A DNA stretch of 64,000 nt from an uncultured Pseudomonadota bacterium (GCA_937123825.1 CAKZKQ010000782.1:21325-85324); one strand, 5' to 3'. Shown: positions 18,228 to 29,212, counted from the stretch's first letter. Notes: generated from the sequence alone by a model not told the origin. Translations and numbers: made by a program.

Positions 18228-18779
18228 ATGTTCAAGCATATCTTTCCCGTCTGCGCAGTGCTGCTGAGTCTCCTGATGGTCGTCCCGGCCGCCGCCGAGA
18301 TGAACCCCGAGAGCGGTGAGATGAGCGTCGATAACCTCAACGCCGTCACCGGCTTCCTGGTCTCTGACCAATTCCTCGTCAGCCGCCTGAAGCTGCGCAA
18401 GCTTGACCAGGACCCTGTCCCGGAGTTGATCAGCATCGCCAACGACGCCAAAAAGAAGTCCTTTGTGCGCGAGCGCGCCATCAAATGCATGGGCCTCTTT
18501 CGCGACAAACGCGTCATGGTCTCCTTCAAAGACATGCTGCAGAGTAAACCCGACCAGTATTTCAGCGTGATCGTGATGTCATACCTGGAGGCCTTCGGCG
18601 AAGACGCCGTCAAAGACATCAAGCCCTTCCTCGACAACAAGAACGCCGATGTTCGCTTGACGGTGGTCAAGGGCCTGGGGCTCTTTGGTGGCCAGAGCGG
18701 CTTTGAGCTTCTCCAGGAGCACGACAAGAAAGAGGCCAACCCCCAGATCCAGGCCGAGATTCGCACCTACATCCAGTAG
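18228..18779 (+). CDS. Exported HEAT-repeat protein
   Basis: About 183 aa. ATG at 18228 with GAGAGG upstream begins a signal peptide (MFKHIFPVCAVLLSLLMVVP, cleavage after AAA). The mature protein is a short alpha solenoid: repeats such as LISIANDAKKKSFVRERAIK, FKDMLQSKPDQYFSVIVMSY and IKPFLDNKNADVRLTVVKGL have the LxDxxxxVRxxAxxxLG HEAT spacing. It is probably a periplasmic scaffold; no enzyme motif is seen. Monocistronic, with a hairpin after the stop. Confidence 0.82.
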   Translation: MFKHIFPVCAVLLSLLMVVPAAAEMNPESGEMSVDNLNAVTGFLVSDQFLVSRLKLRKLDQDPVPELISIANDAKKKSFVRERAIKCMGLFRDKRVMVSFKDMLQSKPDQYFSVIVMSYLEAFGEDAVKDIKPFLDNKNADVRLTVVKGLGLFGGQSGFELLQEHDKKEANPQIQAEIRTYIQ

Positions 18780-18810
18780 ACACAAACCCCCATACTGACC
18801 GGCCCCCAGC

Positions 18811-18850
18811 GGCGCGCTCCTTGGAAAAGGGGACGCGCCTTTGTTGTTTC
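18811..18850 (+). terminator. Rho-independent-type terminator after the HEAT-repeat gene
   Basis: GGCGCG...TCC pairs with GGGGACGCGCC (one bulge), followed by TTTGTTGTTT. It lies 32 nt after the stop and points away from the gene, which converges with the GAF gene. Confidence 0.6.
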
Positions 18851-18878
18851 GGGAGATGGGATCAAACGCAGGCAGCGC

Positions 18879-19598
18879 TCAACGCGAGCGCTTTTTCTTT
18901 TTGCGCCGCTCGGCCAGCGCCTTGAGGTTTCGCTCCGCGCACTTGGGACAAATGCTGTGCGTCACACACGCGTTGGTCTGCTCGGTGATGTAGACATCGA
19001 CCTTCTGCCAGAAACCGTCGTCGTCCCGAATCTCATTGCACCAAGCGCACACCGGCACCAACCCCGAGAGGGTCTTGACCTCCTCCAAGGCGGCCGCCAG
19101 CCGATGGGTCGTGTCCCGATACTCCAGCAGCGTCACCACCTGCTCAGAGAGCGCCTGCAATGCCTGACGCTGTTGGTCGCTGAGCTTTCGGGGGGTCCGA
19201 TCAATCACGCAGAGCGTCCCCAACGCGTGGCCATCAAGGTCCACCAGCGGCGCACCGGCATAAAACTGGATGTGGGGGTCGCCCAGAACCAACGGGTTGT
19301 TGGCAAAGCGCCTGTCGTCGCGGGCGTTTTCGACGATCATGATCTCGGAACTCATGATCGAGTGGGCGCAAAAGGCGTGCTCCCTGGGCGTCTGATCGAC
19401 CTCCAACCCCACCTTGGACTTGAACCACTGGCGCTCTGCATCGACCAGGCTCACCAACGCAATCGGAGACTGACATATCTGCGACGCCAACAACGTGATG
19501 TTGTCAAAAGAGCGCTCAGCTTCTGTGTCCAGGATTCGGTACCGCTCCAGTGCGTTCAGCCTCTCGGCTTCACCGGATGGGATGGGGTACGATGACAT
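18879..19598 (-). CDS. GAF-domain sensory protein with a C-terminal cysteine cluster
   Basis: About 239 aa from the ATG at 19598 (19616 is possible). Residues 1-160 are a GAF domain of the type found ahead of diguanylate cyclases and histidine kinases: ERLNALERYRILDTEAERSF, ASQICQSPIALVSLVDAERQ, REHAFCAHSIM, HALGTLCVIDRTPRKLSDQQ. The tail has the recurrent motif PVCAWCNEIRDDDGFWQKVD ... HSICPKCAERNLKAL, two CxxC pairs likely to bind zinc or form a redox centre. There is no output domain, so it probably works as a stand-alone signalling or adaptor module. No neighbouring gene explains the signal. Confidence 0.85.
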   Translation of the reverse strand: MSSYPIPSGEAERLNALERYRILDTEAERSFDNITLLASQICQSPIALVSLVDAERQWFKSKVGLEVDQTPREHAFCAHSIMSSEIMIVENARDDRRFANNPLVLGDPHIQFYAGAPLVDLDGHALGTLCVIDRTPRKLSDQQRQALQALSEQVVTLLEYRDTTHRLAAALEEVKTLSGLVPVCAWCNEIRDDDGFWQKVDVYITEQTNACVTHSICPKCAERNLKALAERRKKKKRSR

Positions 19599-20007
19599 GG
19601 CAACGCCGGGCTCCATATAAAAACAACGCCTTCCTAAACAATCGGCCACTGCAGACCACAAGTCAATTCACACCCACCGCCGTCGCAAAACAATCGCACA
19701 ACCCTCAACCCGCAAAACGCAGGGCATACCTGTGCAAACCCTGGGGTTAAAACACAACGCCCGCGCGCATCTGCGGCAAAAGGGCACGAGCCAGAACACA
19801 CCGCTGCGCATCGGTTGTATAAGGTCTGTGTCCGACAAAGCACACACATCGGCACTGCAACCCATCCAAGGCCATCGTCCAAAACCCCAAAACATCGCAG
19901 CTCAACCCAATACAACGCCCAGCACCTGCACCTTGCACTGACACACCAACAAGACCACAATCACTCAGGTGCCTCGCATACCCCGATACCGACAACCCAC
20001 GGAGCCC

Positions 20008-21324
20008 ATGGCCCCCCGAGCAAAGACAAACAGCCTCAAAGAGACTCTGACGCAGAGCCGCCCGTGGCGACGCGCACGCGCCGTGCTTGGCTGGCTGCCG
20101 CTGACATGGCGCAGCGCCGTGGGCCTGGGACTGCTGGTGTGGCTGCGTCAGGCCTACGGCGTTGAGCGCTCGGATCTGGTGCTGCTGGTGCTGGGCACCG
20201 GCGGCATCGCGCTCATTGTGGTGGCCCTGGTCGCCGTCACCGTCGCCGCGCTCCTGGTGCGCTGGAAGGCGCGCGCTGAACCAGGACAGCCCTGGGTCTT
20301 TCAGACCGACGCGCCGCTGCGCACCGGCCACCGCCTTGGATGGCTGGCGTGGTTGCCGCTGGTCCGCCTGGAGCTTGGCTGGGACAGCCCCCAAAAGGTC
20401 GAGGTCGAGTTGGTCCCCCACCGCGCCAGACTCCACGAAGAGGTCATCGCTTGGCGCCGCACACAAATCGACCACCTGGAGCGGCGCTGGACCATCTCTG
20501 ACACCTTCGGCATGGCCCGCATCACCTTCTCACAGCGCATCGAGCAGTCCATCAAGATCCTCCCCTCCCCCGGGCGACTCAAACCCCGCGAGCTGCTCCA
20601 ACAGATGTCTTCGGGGGATCTGGTCTCGCACCCTGGCGGTGAGCCCCAGGGCGACTTGATCGAGATGCGCCGTTACGCGCCGGGAGACCCCATCAAGCGC
20701 GTCCTGTGGAAGATCTACGCCCGCACCGGTAAGCTCCTGGTCAGGCTCCCCGAGCGCGCCATCGCGCCGCGCCAGAAGACCCTGGCCTACCTGGTCGCCC
20801 ACCTCGACGACGAACCGGCCGCCGGCACCGCGCGGGCCGCGCTCGAACAGGGCATCTTTGGCCAGGACTTCATCTTCATGGCCGACGGCGAACCCCAACC
20901 CACCAGCGACATCCCCGAGGCCATCGAGCAGATCGTCCGCTCCAGCACCGCCCACCACATTGGCGGCACCGGACTCGAAGAACTGCTGGCCATCGGCAAG
21001 GCGCAGGGCTCCTCGGCCTGCGTGGTCTTTGCGCCCGCCGTCCCCGGCAAGTGGTTGACGCGGGTGGAGACGCAGCTCAAGACCCACCCGCGCCAGATCA
21101 GCGTCGTGCTGGCCATCGACGGCATCCACGCGCTCAAGCAGCGCTCCCTGCTCCAACGCATCCTGGTGGCCGAACAAGACGACCGAAACACGCGCATCCA
21201 AAACCTGCGCGCCGTCTGGGACCGACTGGTCGCCGCCGGGGCCCCCGTGACGGTCATTGATCGCGCCTCGGGGCTGGCCGTCCACCCCCAACAACTGCAC
21301 GCGCGACCGGGACGGACACGATGA
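20008..21324 (+). CDS. DUF58-domain membrane protein of a MoxR-type operon
   Basis: About 438 aa from the ATG at 20008 (GTG at 19969 is an alternative). Two adjacent N-terminal hydrophobic segments (WRSAVGLGLLVWLRQAYG and LVLLVLGTGGIALIVVALVA) are followed by a beta-rich stretch and the DUF58 signature DLIEMRRYAPGDPIKRVLWK then IYARTGKLLVRLPE. The rest resembles a degenerate von Willebrand A fold. DUF58 proteins travel with MoxR ATPases and transglutaminases and are thought to help assemble or activate complexes. Its stop overlaps the ATG of a possible 66-codon ORF (ATGA at 21321). Confidence 0.85.
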   Translation: MAPRAKTNSLKETLTQSRPWRRARAVLGWLPLTWRSAVGLGLLVWLRQAYGVERSDLVLLVLGTGGIALIVVALVAVTVAALLVRWKARAEPGQPWVFQTDAPLRTGHRLGWLAWLPLVRLELGWDSPQKVEVELVPHRARLHEEVIAWRRTQIDHLERRWTISDTFGMARITFSQRIEQSIKILPSPGRLKPRELLQQMSSGDLVSHPGGEPQGDLIEMRRYAPGDPIKRVLWKIYARTGKLLVRLPERAIAPRQKTLAYLVAHLDDEPAAGTARAALEQGIFGQDFIFMADGEPQPTSDIPEAIEQIVRSSTAHHIGGTGLEELLAIGKAQGSSACVVFAPAVPGKWLTRVETQLKTHPRQISVVLAIDGIHALKQRSLLQRILVAEQDDRNTRIQNLRAVWDRLVAAGAPVTVIDRASGLAVHPQQLHARPGRTR

Positions 21325-21521
21325 AAGAGACACCGACCCACAACCCCAACGCGCCCTGGCGGAAGTCTACGCCACCCCGATGCGTTGATCCCCTCGGACC
21401 CGATGAACTCCTGGCCGCAGGCTCGCCCCGTGGCCCCATCAGACCGCCTCGCGCCCCCCAAAGCACACCCCGGACGGCCGCCCAAAGGCCGTGCTGGCAC
21501 CCCCAATCGGTGTCGCCATGA
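21321..21521 (+). CDS. Possible proline-rich mini-protein between DUF58 and transglutaminase genes
   Basis: 66 codons in a stretch otherwise noncoding. It starts with an ATGA overlap of the DUF58 stop and ends with an ATGA overlap of the transglutaminase start. Those two exact couplings are the only evidence. The product is Pro/Arg-rich with no motif, its third-position GC looks lower than in neighbours, and no strong Shine-Dalgarno is seen. It may instead be a translated leader that carries ribosomes into the next gene. Confidence 0.35.
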   Translation: MKETPTHNPNAPWRKSTPPRCVDPLGPDELLAAGSPRGPIRPPRAPQSTPRTAAQRPCWHPQSVSP

Positions 21522-23731
21522 CCACAACACCCAAAAATCGCCCCACGCAACACGACGACGAGCCCATTTATCTGGTGGGCCTGCGCGCCTTCATCTACGC
21601 CATGGCCGCCTTCGTCAACCTCTACGGGCTGGCGCTCGGCTCGGGGCTGGTCGGGGGCATGTTGGGCGCGGCCGCCTCGGTCTGGATCGCCCACCTGATG
21701 TGCACCCAGAAGATCCGCGGCGCCGTCATCGCGGCCACCTGTGCGGGGGCCATCGTCGCGGGGCTGGTCTTTGACCACATCCTGACGGGCACGGCGCTGA
21801 TCGCCTCGGGGCTGGGGATCGCCAACACGCTGGCGCTGACCGACTTCCTGGTTTTTGGGACGGTCCTGCTGGGCGTGGGCGTGGCGCTGCGGACCATCGC
21901 CACGCGCTTCCCCACCATGGCGCTGATCGAGGTGGCCTTCATCACCCTGGGCGTGGTGCGCCTGCTGGCCGGACACCGTGACCAGGCCATCAGCGAGCCC
22001 CGCTTCCTCTCCGACTGGGTCTGGAGCCAGGGTGGCGACCCCATTGTGGCGCTGATGGCCATCGGCGCGCTGGTCATGGGCACCGTGCCACTGCTGCTGC
22101 TGGTCAAACAGCGCGCCACCAAGGCCGCGCTGAGCATCGCCACCCTGGCGCTGCTGGGCCTCTTTGCCTTTGGCCTGATGCGCATCGCCCCTCCAGAACC
22201 CCCGCCGCCCAACGACCCCATGGGCCTGACTGGCAAAAAGAACGAAGAGGAAGAGGCCAAAAAATTCAACGGACAGGGCATCCCCGGCGACAACCAGGGA
22301 CAACCTGGTCAGGCCCGGGGCCAAAAGGGCGACGACCCCTCCGAAATGCCCTTCCGAGACGACTACCCCCAGGGCGAACCCAAGCCCGTCGCCGTGGTCC
22401 GTCTCCACGACGACTACACCTCGCCCGACGGCTACTACTACTTCCGTCAAACCGCCTTCAGCCACTTCAACGGCTACCGCCTGGTGCGCTCCTTCCTGCC
22501 TGACTCGGACCCCGACTTGCTGGAGCGATTCCCCGCCGGGGAAGAAGAGGTCTCGGACCTGGACCGCGAGTACCGCTCTTTTGAAGAGTTGACCACCACG
22601 GTCGCCCTGATCACCGACCACAAACAACCCTTTGGGCTGGCCAACGCGCTGACCTTCCGGGCGCTCAAGAACCCCAACCCCGACTATTTCCGGCGCGCCT
22701 ACGAGGTCACCTCGCTGGCCCCCAGAAAAGACTTCAAGGCGCTGCTGACCTACACCACCGCCGGAGATCCCGACTGGCCCGAGGCGCTGCGCAACCAGTA
22801 CACGCGCTCCCCTGACGATCCGCGCTACAAAGAGTTGGCCGATGAGATCGTCGGTGAGTTGCCCGAGCGCCACCAGGGCAACCCCGTGGCCAAGGCGCTG
22901 GCGCTGCGGCGCTGGTTGGAGAAGAACACCGTCTACACCCGCAAATCCAGCCACGCCGGGCAGCAAGACCCCACCGCCTCCTTCCTCTTTGGCTCTCGGC
23001 GCGGTTACTGCGTCCACCTTGCCCACTCGATGGCCTTCATGATGCGCTCTCAGGGCCTGCCCACCCGCGTGGCGGCGGGTTACCTGGTCGATGAAGCGCG
23101 CCGCGCCAGCGGCTCCACCGTCCTCATCCAGAACCAGGATGCCCACGCCTGGGCCGAGATCTACCTCGACGGGCTGGGCTGGGTGGTCATGGACGTGGCC
23201 CCAGAGCAAGCCGAGGACGGCGGCGGCGCGCCCATCAACCCGGACTTGCAGCGGACGCTGGGTGAGCTTTTGCGCGGGGAGGAAGACGCAGGAAAGGAGG
23301 TGGGCAAGGACCGGCGGATTCGGTGGGGGAGGCTTTTGGCGGTCTTTGGGCTGCCCTTTGTCTTGCTGCTGATGGGCTTGCTCTACGGCGTGAAGCTCTG
23401 GCGCCGGGTGGCCTGGCGGTTCTTGTCCGATGCCCAGCTCTATCGGCTGGCCTACCGGGCTTCGCTGGACGCGCTGGCCGACGTGGGTGTGGTGCGCCGC
23501 TACGGTGAGACCCGCGAAGGCTTTGCGCGCCGCGTGGCCGTGCACCTGCCTGCTTTGACGACCATGACCCACGCCCACATGCGCCGCGCCCTTGGCGGCG
23601 ATGATCCTCTGACGCGGGAGCAGTGGCTGCGTCATCACAACGAACTCAACACGCAGCTGGGGGCCCACCACGAGTGGTGGAAACGCGCCCTGGGCCTGCT
23701 CAACCCCTTCTCATGGATGCGAGTGCGATGA
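21518..23731 (+). CDS. Membrane-anchored transglutaminase-like protein
   Basis: About 737 aa from the ATG at 21518. The N-terminus has six or so hydrophobic segments (for example GLRAFIYAMAAFVNLYGLAL, MLGAAASVWIAHLM, VAFITLGVVRLLAG). An extracytoplasmic region follows with the transglutaminase core: Cys in SRRGYCVHLAHSMAF, His in NQDAHAWAEIYLDG and Asp in GWVVMDVAPEQ form the triad. A last membrane span (LAVFGLPFVLLLMGLLYGV) and a cytoplasmic tail resembling DUF4129 close the protein. It probably acts as a protease or crosslinker at the cell surface together with DUF58 and MoxR partners. Its stop overlaps the moxR ATG (ATGA at 23728). Confidence 0.9.
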   Translation: MTTTPKNRPTQHDDEPIYLVGLRAFIYAMAAFVNLYGLALGSGLVGGMLGAAASVWIAHLMCTQKIRGAVIAATCAGAIVAGLVFDHILTGTALIASGLGIANTLALTDFLVFGTVLLGVGVALRTIATRFPTMALIEVAFITLGVVRLLAGHRDQAISEPRFLSDWVWSQGGDPIVALMAIGALVMGTVPLLLLVKQRATKAALSIATLALLGLFAFGLMRIAPPEPPPPNDPMGLTGKKNEEEEAKKFNGQGIPGDNQGQPGQARGQKGDDPSEMPFRDDYPQGEPKPVAVVRLHDDYTSPDGYYYFRQTAFSHFNGYRLVRSFLPDSDPDLLERFPAGEEEVSDLDREYRSFEELTTTVALITDHKQPFGLANALTFRALKNPNPDYFRRAYEVTSLAPRKDFKALLTYTTAGDPDWPEALRNQYTRSPDDPRYKELADEIVGELPERHQGNPVAKALALRRWLEKNTVYTRKSSHAGQQDPTASFLFGSRRGYCVHLAHSMAFMMRSQGLPTRVAAGYLVDEARRASGSTVLIQNQDAHAWAEIYLDGLGWVVMDVAPEQAEDGGGAPINPDLQRTLGELLRGEEDAGKEVGKDRRIRWGRLLAVFGLPFVLLLMGLLYGVKLWRRVAWRFLSDAQLYRLAYRASLDALADVGVVRRYGETREGFARRVAVHLPALTTMTHAHMRRALGGDDPLTREQWLRHHNELNTQLGAHHEWWKRALGLLNPFSWMRVR

Positions 23732-24762
23732 CAGAACAACCGCTGCCCGCCGAGCAGGCCGACCTGCTGGCGCGCTCAAACATACGCTCTCTGGCCGACG
23801 CGGCCGAAATGGCCCAGATGCTCACCGCCCACTGCCGCGCCGCCGTTCAAGGCCGCGATGAGGTCATTGACCTGATCCTGGTGGCCCTCTTTGGCGACGG
23901 CCACGTCCTGCTTGAGGACTACCCGGGCAGTGGCAAGACCACGCTGGCCAAGGCGCTCGGCGAGAGCATCATCTCAGGGCATGAGGAGATCCAGGGGCTG
24001 ACCTCGTTTCGGCGCGTTCAGTTTACCCCGGATCTCTTGCCCAGCGACATCACCGGCGTGACGATCTTTGACCCCGACTCAAACAGCTTTGAGTTTCAGC
24101 GCGGGCCGGTCTTTGCACACGTCGTGTTGGCCGACGAGATCAACCGCACCAGCCCCAAGGTCCAGGCGGCGCTGCTGGAGGCCATGGGAGAGAAGCAGGT
24201 CACGGTGGACAACACCACCTACCGGCTGGACGACCTCTTTTTTGTCCTGGCGACCCAGAACCCGCTCGATCTGGTCGGAACCTACCCGCTGCCGCTGGCG
24301 CAGTTGGACCGTTTTCTCTTCAAAATCCGCATGGAGCACCTGGAGCGGGCCGCAGAGCTGGAGGTCTTGTCCAACTGGAGCCGCTATAAGACGCCGCTCC
24401 AGCTCCCGCGCGTGAGTCGAGACGACATCGTGGCCGCCAGAATCCTGGTGCACCGCGAGGTGCAAATCGCCCAGCCCGTGCGCGAAGCGCTGGTGGACCT
24501 GGCCCGCGCCGTGCGCGCCGACCGACGCGTCTTGCAGGGCGTCTCGACCCGCGCGCTGGTCCTGGCCATGCCCGCCATGCAGGCTCGCGCCATGCTCCGA
24601 GGGCGCGACTACGTCTCCAGCGAGGATCTTCAGGCGCTGCTGGTGCCGCTGATGGCCCACCGCATCGAGGTCGTCCCCGGCGTGGAAGATCCCACGGCAG
24701 TGATCACCGAGGCCGCCGCAGAGGCCATGGAGACGTTGACGCGCTCGACCATGCGGCGTTGA
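23728..24762 (+). CDS. MoxR-family AAA+ ATPase
   Basis: 344 aa. The ATG at 23728 overlaps the transglutaminase stop by 4 nt, which fixes the start. Walker A is in LLEDYPGSGKTTLAKALGES, Walker B in VVLADEINRTSPKVQAALLE, sensor 1 in FFVLATQNPLDLVGTYPLPL with the following AQLDRF. The C-terminal lid (about 230-344) is typical for MoxR (VLAMPAMQARAMLRGRDYVS). MoxR ATPases act as chaperones that mature metal- or VWA-containing complexes; partners here are the DUF58 and transglutaminase proteins upstream. Length and motifs fit the family fully. Confidence 0.94.
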   Translation: MTEQPLPAEQADLLARSNIRSLADAAEMAQMLTAHCRAAVQGRDEVIDLILVALFGDGHVLLEDYPGSGKTTLAKALGESIISGHEEIQGLTSFRRVQFTPDLLPSDITGVTIFDPDSNSFEFQRGPVFAHVVLADEINRTSPKVQAALLEAMGEKQVTVDNTTYRLDDLFFVLATQNPLDLVGTYPLPLAQLDRFLFKIRMEHLERAAELEVLSNWSRYKTPLQLPRVSRDDIVAARILVHREVQIAQPVREALVDLARAVRADRRVLQGVSTRALVLAMPAMQARAMLRGRDYVSSEDLQALLVPLMAHRIEVVPGVEDPTAVITEAAAEAMETLTRSTMRR

Positions 24763-24820
24763 GGCGTTTGAAAGACCGCAGTTCAGGGCCACACACACGA
24801 GGTTTGGTGGAGGCAGCGCG

Positions 24821-26797
24821 ATGAAAACTCAAACCAGGACATGGATCGGCGCGGTGTTGCTGGCGGCGGCACTGGCAGCGGGGGTCTGGACCGCGACCGT
24901 GGCCGCCCAGGGCCTCAGTAAGCTCCCCCAGCAGCTTGGCACCGCCGAAGAGATGGACGCCGTCGAGGCCGTCGACCGGCGCAAGTTTGTCCGCGCCCGC
25001 GAGCTGGCCCAGTCCGTCCTGGACGACGACCCCGAGTCCATCCCAGGGCTCTTTGCCATGGCCAGCGCCCTGCACTACGGCGACGGCAACCTCCCCCAGG
25101 GCACCTACCTCATCCGGCAAGCGCGCAAGCTCCTTGAGGCCCGCGCAGGCAAAACACCGCGCGATGAGATCAACCTCTACTGGTACAGGCGGATCATCGA
25201 CGAGCAAATCTCCATCGCCGGGGACATGGACCGCCGCGAGGACCAGTTGCGCGCCCTGAAGCGCCGCGACGAGGTCTTTGAACCGCGCCCCGCCGACCAC
25301 ATCTGGGCGATGATCAAGCTGGAGCGGTGGATGGACGCCCGGCGCCAAATCCGCAAGGCCATGAACCACTCCAACCTGGGCCAGGTCTTTCGCGCCATGA
25401 ACGGCTTGTGCGCCCTTGAGTTTGAGATGCGCAACCGCGAGGCCGGCTATCTGTCCTGCAAGGCCATGGCGGACCGCTTTGACAACAACGAGGTCGCCTG
25501 GTCCAACACCGCCGAGAGCGCCCTGACGGCGCTGCGTCACGAAGAGGCCGAGACCCACTACTTGAAGGCCACCGGGCTGGTCAACAACAGCTACGGCAGC
25601 CCCTGGCGCTCGCTGGCAATGATCTACCTGCTGGAGGGACGCGTCACCGAGGCTCTCTCGGCGCTCAAGCGCGCTCAAAAACAGCGCCAGGGGCGCCCCT
25701 CCTACACCCACCAGCAAGACCAGGCCAGCATGGACACCGCCGTGGGCTCGCTGATGATCGCTCTGGGGCGCGGCCAGGACGCCGAGCGGCTGGGACGCCG
25801 GGTCTTTGAGCGCCCCGACCGCGCCGGGGGGACCAGCGCCAGCGGCGAGCAGATCAAGATGACCGGCACGCTCCTCTTCTGGAACGCGCTGCGGATGCGC
25901 ACTGCACAACTGCGCGAGGCCGACGCCGCCAAACCCTGGTACCAACGCCTGCGCCCCAGCACCGAACGCCGCGCCCTCGAACTCGAAAACTGGACCGTCG
26001 GCCGACGCGCCATCGCCATGCTCGCCAACGAAGCTCGCCTCACCGAACTGCTGCGCCCCCACCTGCTGGGCATCGTCAACATTGAAATCTGGATGATCGC
26101 CAGCAGCATGGAGCTGCTGGGCCCTGGCGTGGCCCAGGCCGCCATCGAAGAGGCCCGCAAGGCCGAAGAGAGCTACCCCGGCACCGAAGGCTATTTCAAA
26201 GCCCTGGAGGCCGAGGTCGCGCTGCACGGCGGCGATGAAGAGCGCGCCCTGGAGCTGGCCCAGGAAGCGCTGGACCTGCTGCCGCGCGCCGAGGTGCTGC
26301 TGCGCGCCCGAGTGGCCGCCATTGGCGGCAAGGCCGCCGACGAGATGGGCCGCGAAAAACGGCGCAACACCCTCTGGGACCACGCCCTGGAAGACTTCCC
26401 GGCCATCTTCAGGCTCATGGACTACTCCCTGCCCGTCACCGTCAAATACCAGGACAACGACCTGGCCGAGGACATCGCCGACGCCCTGCTGCGCTCGCCG
26501 CGCTTCCACTCCGAAGACGCCGGCCTGACCATCAAGATCACCACCCAGGAAGACGGCGCACGACTGTGCCTCTACCGCGCCATGGACGCCCTGCACGGCT
26601 GCACCACGGTCAAAGCCCAGGAAGACGACGAAGACGACAACGCCCTCACCGTCCGCGCCTCCTCACAGTTCCACGACTACGTCATGAGCCCCAAGCTCGA
26701 CTTAAGCCAGGCTGACGTCCGCTCCCTCGACGGCTCACTGGCCACCGGACGCGCCCGCGAACAGGTCGACAAAGCCCTCGACAGCCTCGCCCAATAA
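24821..26797 (+). CDS. Exported TPR-repeat protein at the end of the MoxR operon
   Basis: 658 aa. A signal peptide (TWIGAVLLAAALAAGVWTAT, cleavage near VAAQG) leads into a long helical protein of tetratricopeptide-like repeats, e.g. FVRARELAQSVLDDDPESIP, PWRSLAMIYLLEGRVTEALS and VAQAAIEEARKAEESYPGTE. No enzyme motif is visible. It starts 58 nt after moxR on the same strand, so it is likely co-transcribed and may present partners to the transglutaminase outside the cytoplasm. A palindrome (26808-26825) follows the stop. Confidence 0.87.
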   Translation: MKTQTRTWIGAVLLAAALAAGVWTATVAAQGLSKLPQQLGTAEEMDAVEAVDRRKFVRARELAQSVLDDDPESIPGLFAMASALHYGDGNLPQGTYLIRQARKLLEARAGKTPRDEINLYWYRRIIDEQISIAGDMDRREDQLRALKRRDEVFEPRPADHIWAMIKLERWMDARRQIRKAMNHSNLGQVFRAMNGLCALEFEMRNREAGYLSCKAMADRFDNNEVAWSNTAESALTALRHEEAETHYLKATGLVNNSYGSPWRSLAMIYLLEGRVTEALSALKRAQKQRQGRPSYTHQQDQASMDTAVGSLMIALGRGQDAERLGRRVFERPDRAGGTSASGEQIKMTGTLLFWNALRMRTAQLREADAAKPWYQRLRPSTERRALELENWTVGRRAIAMLANEARLTELLRPHLLGIVNIEIWMIASSMELLGPGVAQAAIEEARKAEESYPGTEGYFKALEAEVALHGGDEERALELAQEALDLLPRAEVLLRARVAAIGGKAADEMGREKRRNTLWDHALEDFPAIFRLMDYSLPVTVKYQDNDLAEDIADALLRSPRFHSEDAGLTIKITTQEDGARLCLYRAMDALHGCTTVKAQEDDEDDNALTVRASSQFHDYVMSPKLDLSQADVRSLDGSLATGRAREQVDKALDSLAQ

Positions 26798-26807
26798 CAC
26801 TGCGGGT

Positions 26808-26825
26808 CTGGGCCCGCGGGCCCAG
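26808..26825. repeat. 18-bp perfect palindrome after the TPR gene
   Basis: CTGGGCCCGCGGGCCCAG is fully self-complementary. It begins 11 nt after the stop codon and could form a strong transcript hairpin, but no T-run follows, so a terminator call is not secure. Confidence 0.5.
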
Positions 26826-26832
26826 CGGGGGC

Positions 26833-26910
26833 ATGGGGGCAGGCCCCCATAAACAGCCTCTCAAACCGATTGGGCGGCTTGAAAGGCTCTTGGATGGGGG
26901 CAGGCCCCCA
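26833..26910. repeat. Pair of GGGGGC-AG-GCCCCC hairpins
   Basis: The same short hairpin occurs at 26833-26850 (8-bp arms, ATGGGGGC/GCCCCCAT) and 26895-26910 (7-bp arms). Between them, GCCTCTCAA and TTGAAAGGC pair with one mismatch. The block forms a compact structured intergenic segment. Confidence 0.5.
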
Positions 26911-26925
26911 AACCCCCGCCAGGAA

Positions 26926-27082
26926 GACCAAGGATGGCGGGTTGGGACCGAGCAGGGCGAGGCAGATGGATTGACTGACAAGGCGACGGGCGCAGACGAT
27001 GCAGCGCATCGTTGAGTACCGTCAACGACGTCAGGCGATTCATCGGTCCGCCCTGTGAAGGGACAACCTGCCATCCTTGGTC
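26926..27082. repeat. 157-bp foldback (MITE-like) element
   Basis: Terminal arms 26926-26944 and 27064-27082 are 19-bp inverted repeats with one mismatch. The exact centre (27004) is a hairpin with 7-bp arms (ACGATGC/GCATCGT), so the whole unit is one interrupted palindrome. Its internal left half (GGGACCGAG ... CAGACGA, from 26944) resembles the element at 52965-53119. No transposase is present, consistent with a non-autonomous element. It separates the TPR gene from mtnC. Confidence 0.65.
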
Positions 27083-27895
27083 TAAAGCGCCCCTGGACCT
27101 GCCATTTTGGTTTGACAAGAACGCGGGTCTGCTCCATAGCCACGGGATGAAAGACGCTGGATCACCACCCCTTGGAGAACACCCCATGTCACAGCCCGAT
27201 CACGATGTCACCGCCGTCCTTTTGGACATCGAAGGCACCACAACGTCCATCAGCTTTGTCCACGACGTGCTCTTCCCCTTTGCGCGCGCCCACTTTGCGG
27301 CCTTTTTGGAACGCTGCTGGGACGAACCCGCCGTGCAGGCCGACGTGGACCTCTTCAGGACGCTGGCCAAAGAAGACATCGCCTCGGGGGTCGAGGGCGC
27401 CGTGGCCATCCCGGACACAGACGACGCCGCACAGGTCCGAGGGGCCGTGCTCCACAACGCCATGTGGATGATGGACAACGACCGCAAAGCCACCGCGCTC
27501 AAATCCATTCAAGGCAAGATCTGGAAGGATGGCTACGCCAACGGCGAACTGCTGGCGGATGTCTTTGAGGATGTGCCGGGGGCGTTTAAGGCCTGGCAAC
27601 ACCGCCAGATCCCTGTCTACATCTACTCTTCGGGCTCCATCGCCGCCCAGAAGCTCCTCTTCGCCCACACCCACCACGGCGACCTGAGGCCGCTGCTGGC
27701 CGGTCACTTTGACACCACCACCGGCTCCAAAAAAGAGCGCCAGAGCTACCAGACCATCGCCCAGACCATCGGCACCGCCCCTGAACAGATCCTCTTTGCC
27801 ACCGACGTGGTCGCCGAGGCCGACGCCGCCGTCGCCGCAGGCATGCGCGCCATCATCATGGATCGACCCGGCAACAAACCCCAGCCCGAGCACGC

Positions 27896-29208
<1,313 letters not shown>

Positions 29209-29212
<4 letters not shown>

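Noticed and set aside
21254..23671. 805-codon minus-strand open frame opposite the transglutaminase
   Set aside because: The plus strand carries the catalytic triad and membrane segments; the antisense frame is low complexity.
24704..26596. 630-codon minus-strand open frame opposite the TPR gene
   Set aside because: Antisense shadow; the TPR gene has a signal peptide and fits the operon.
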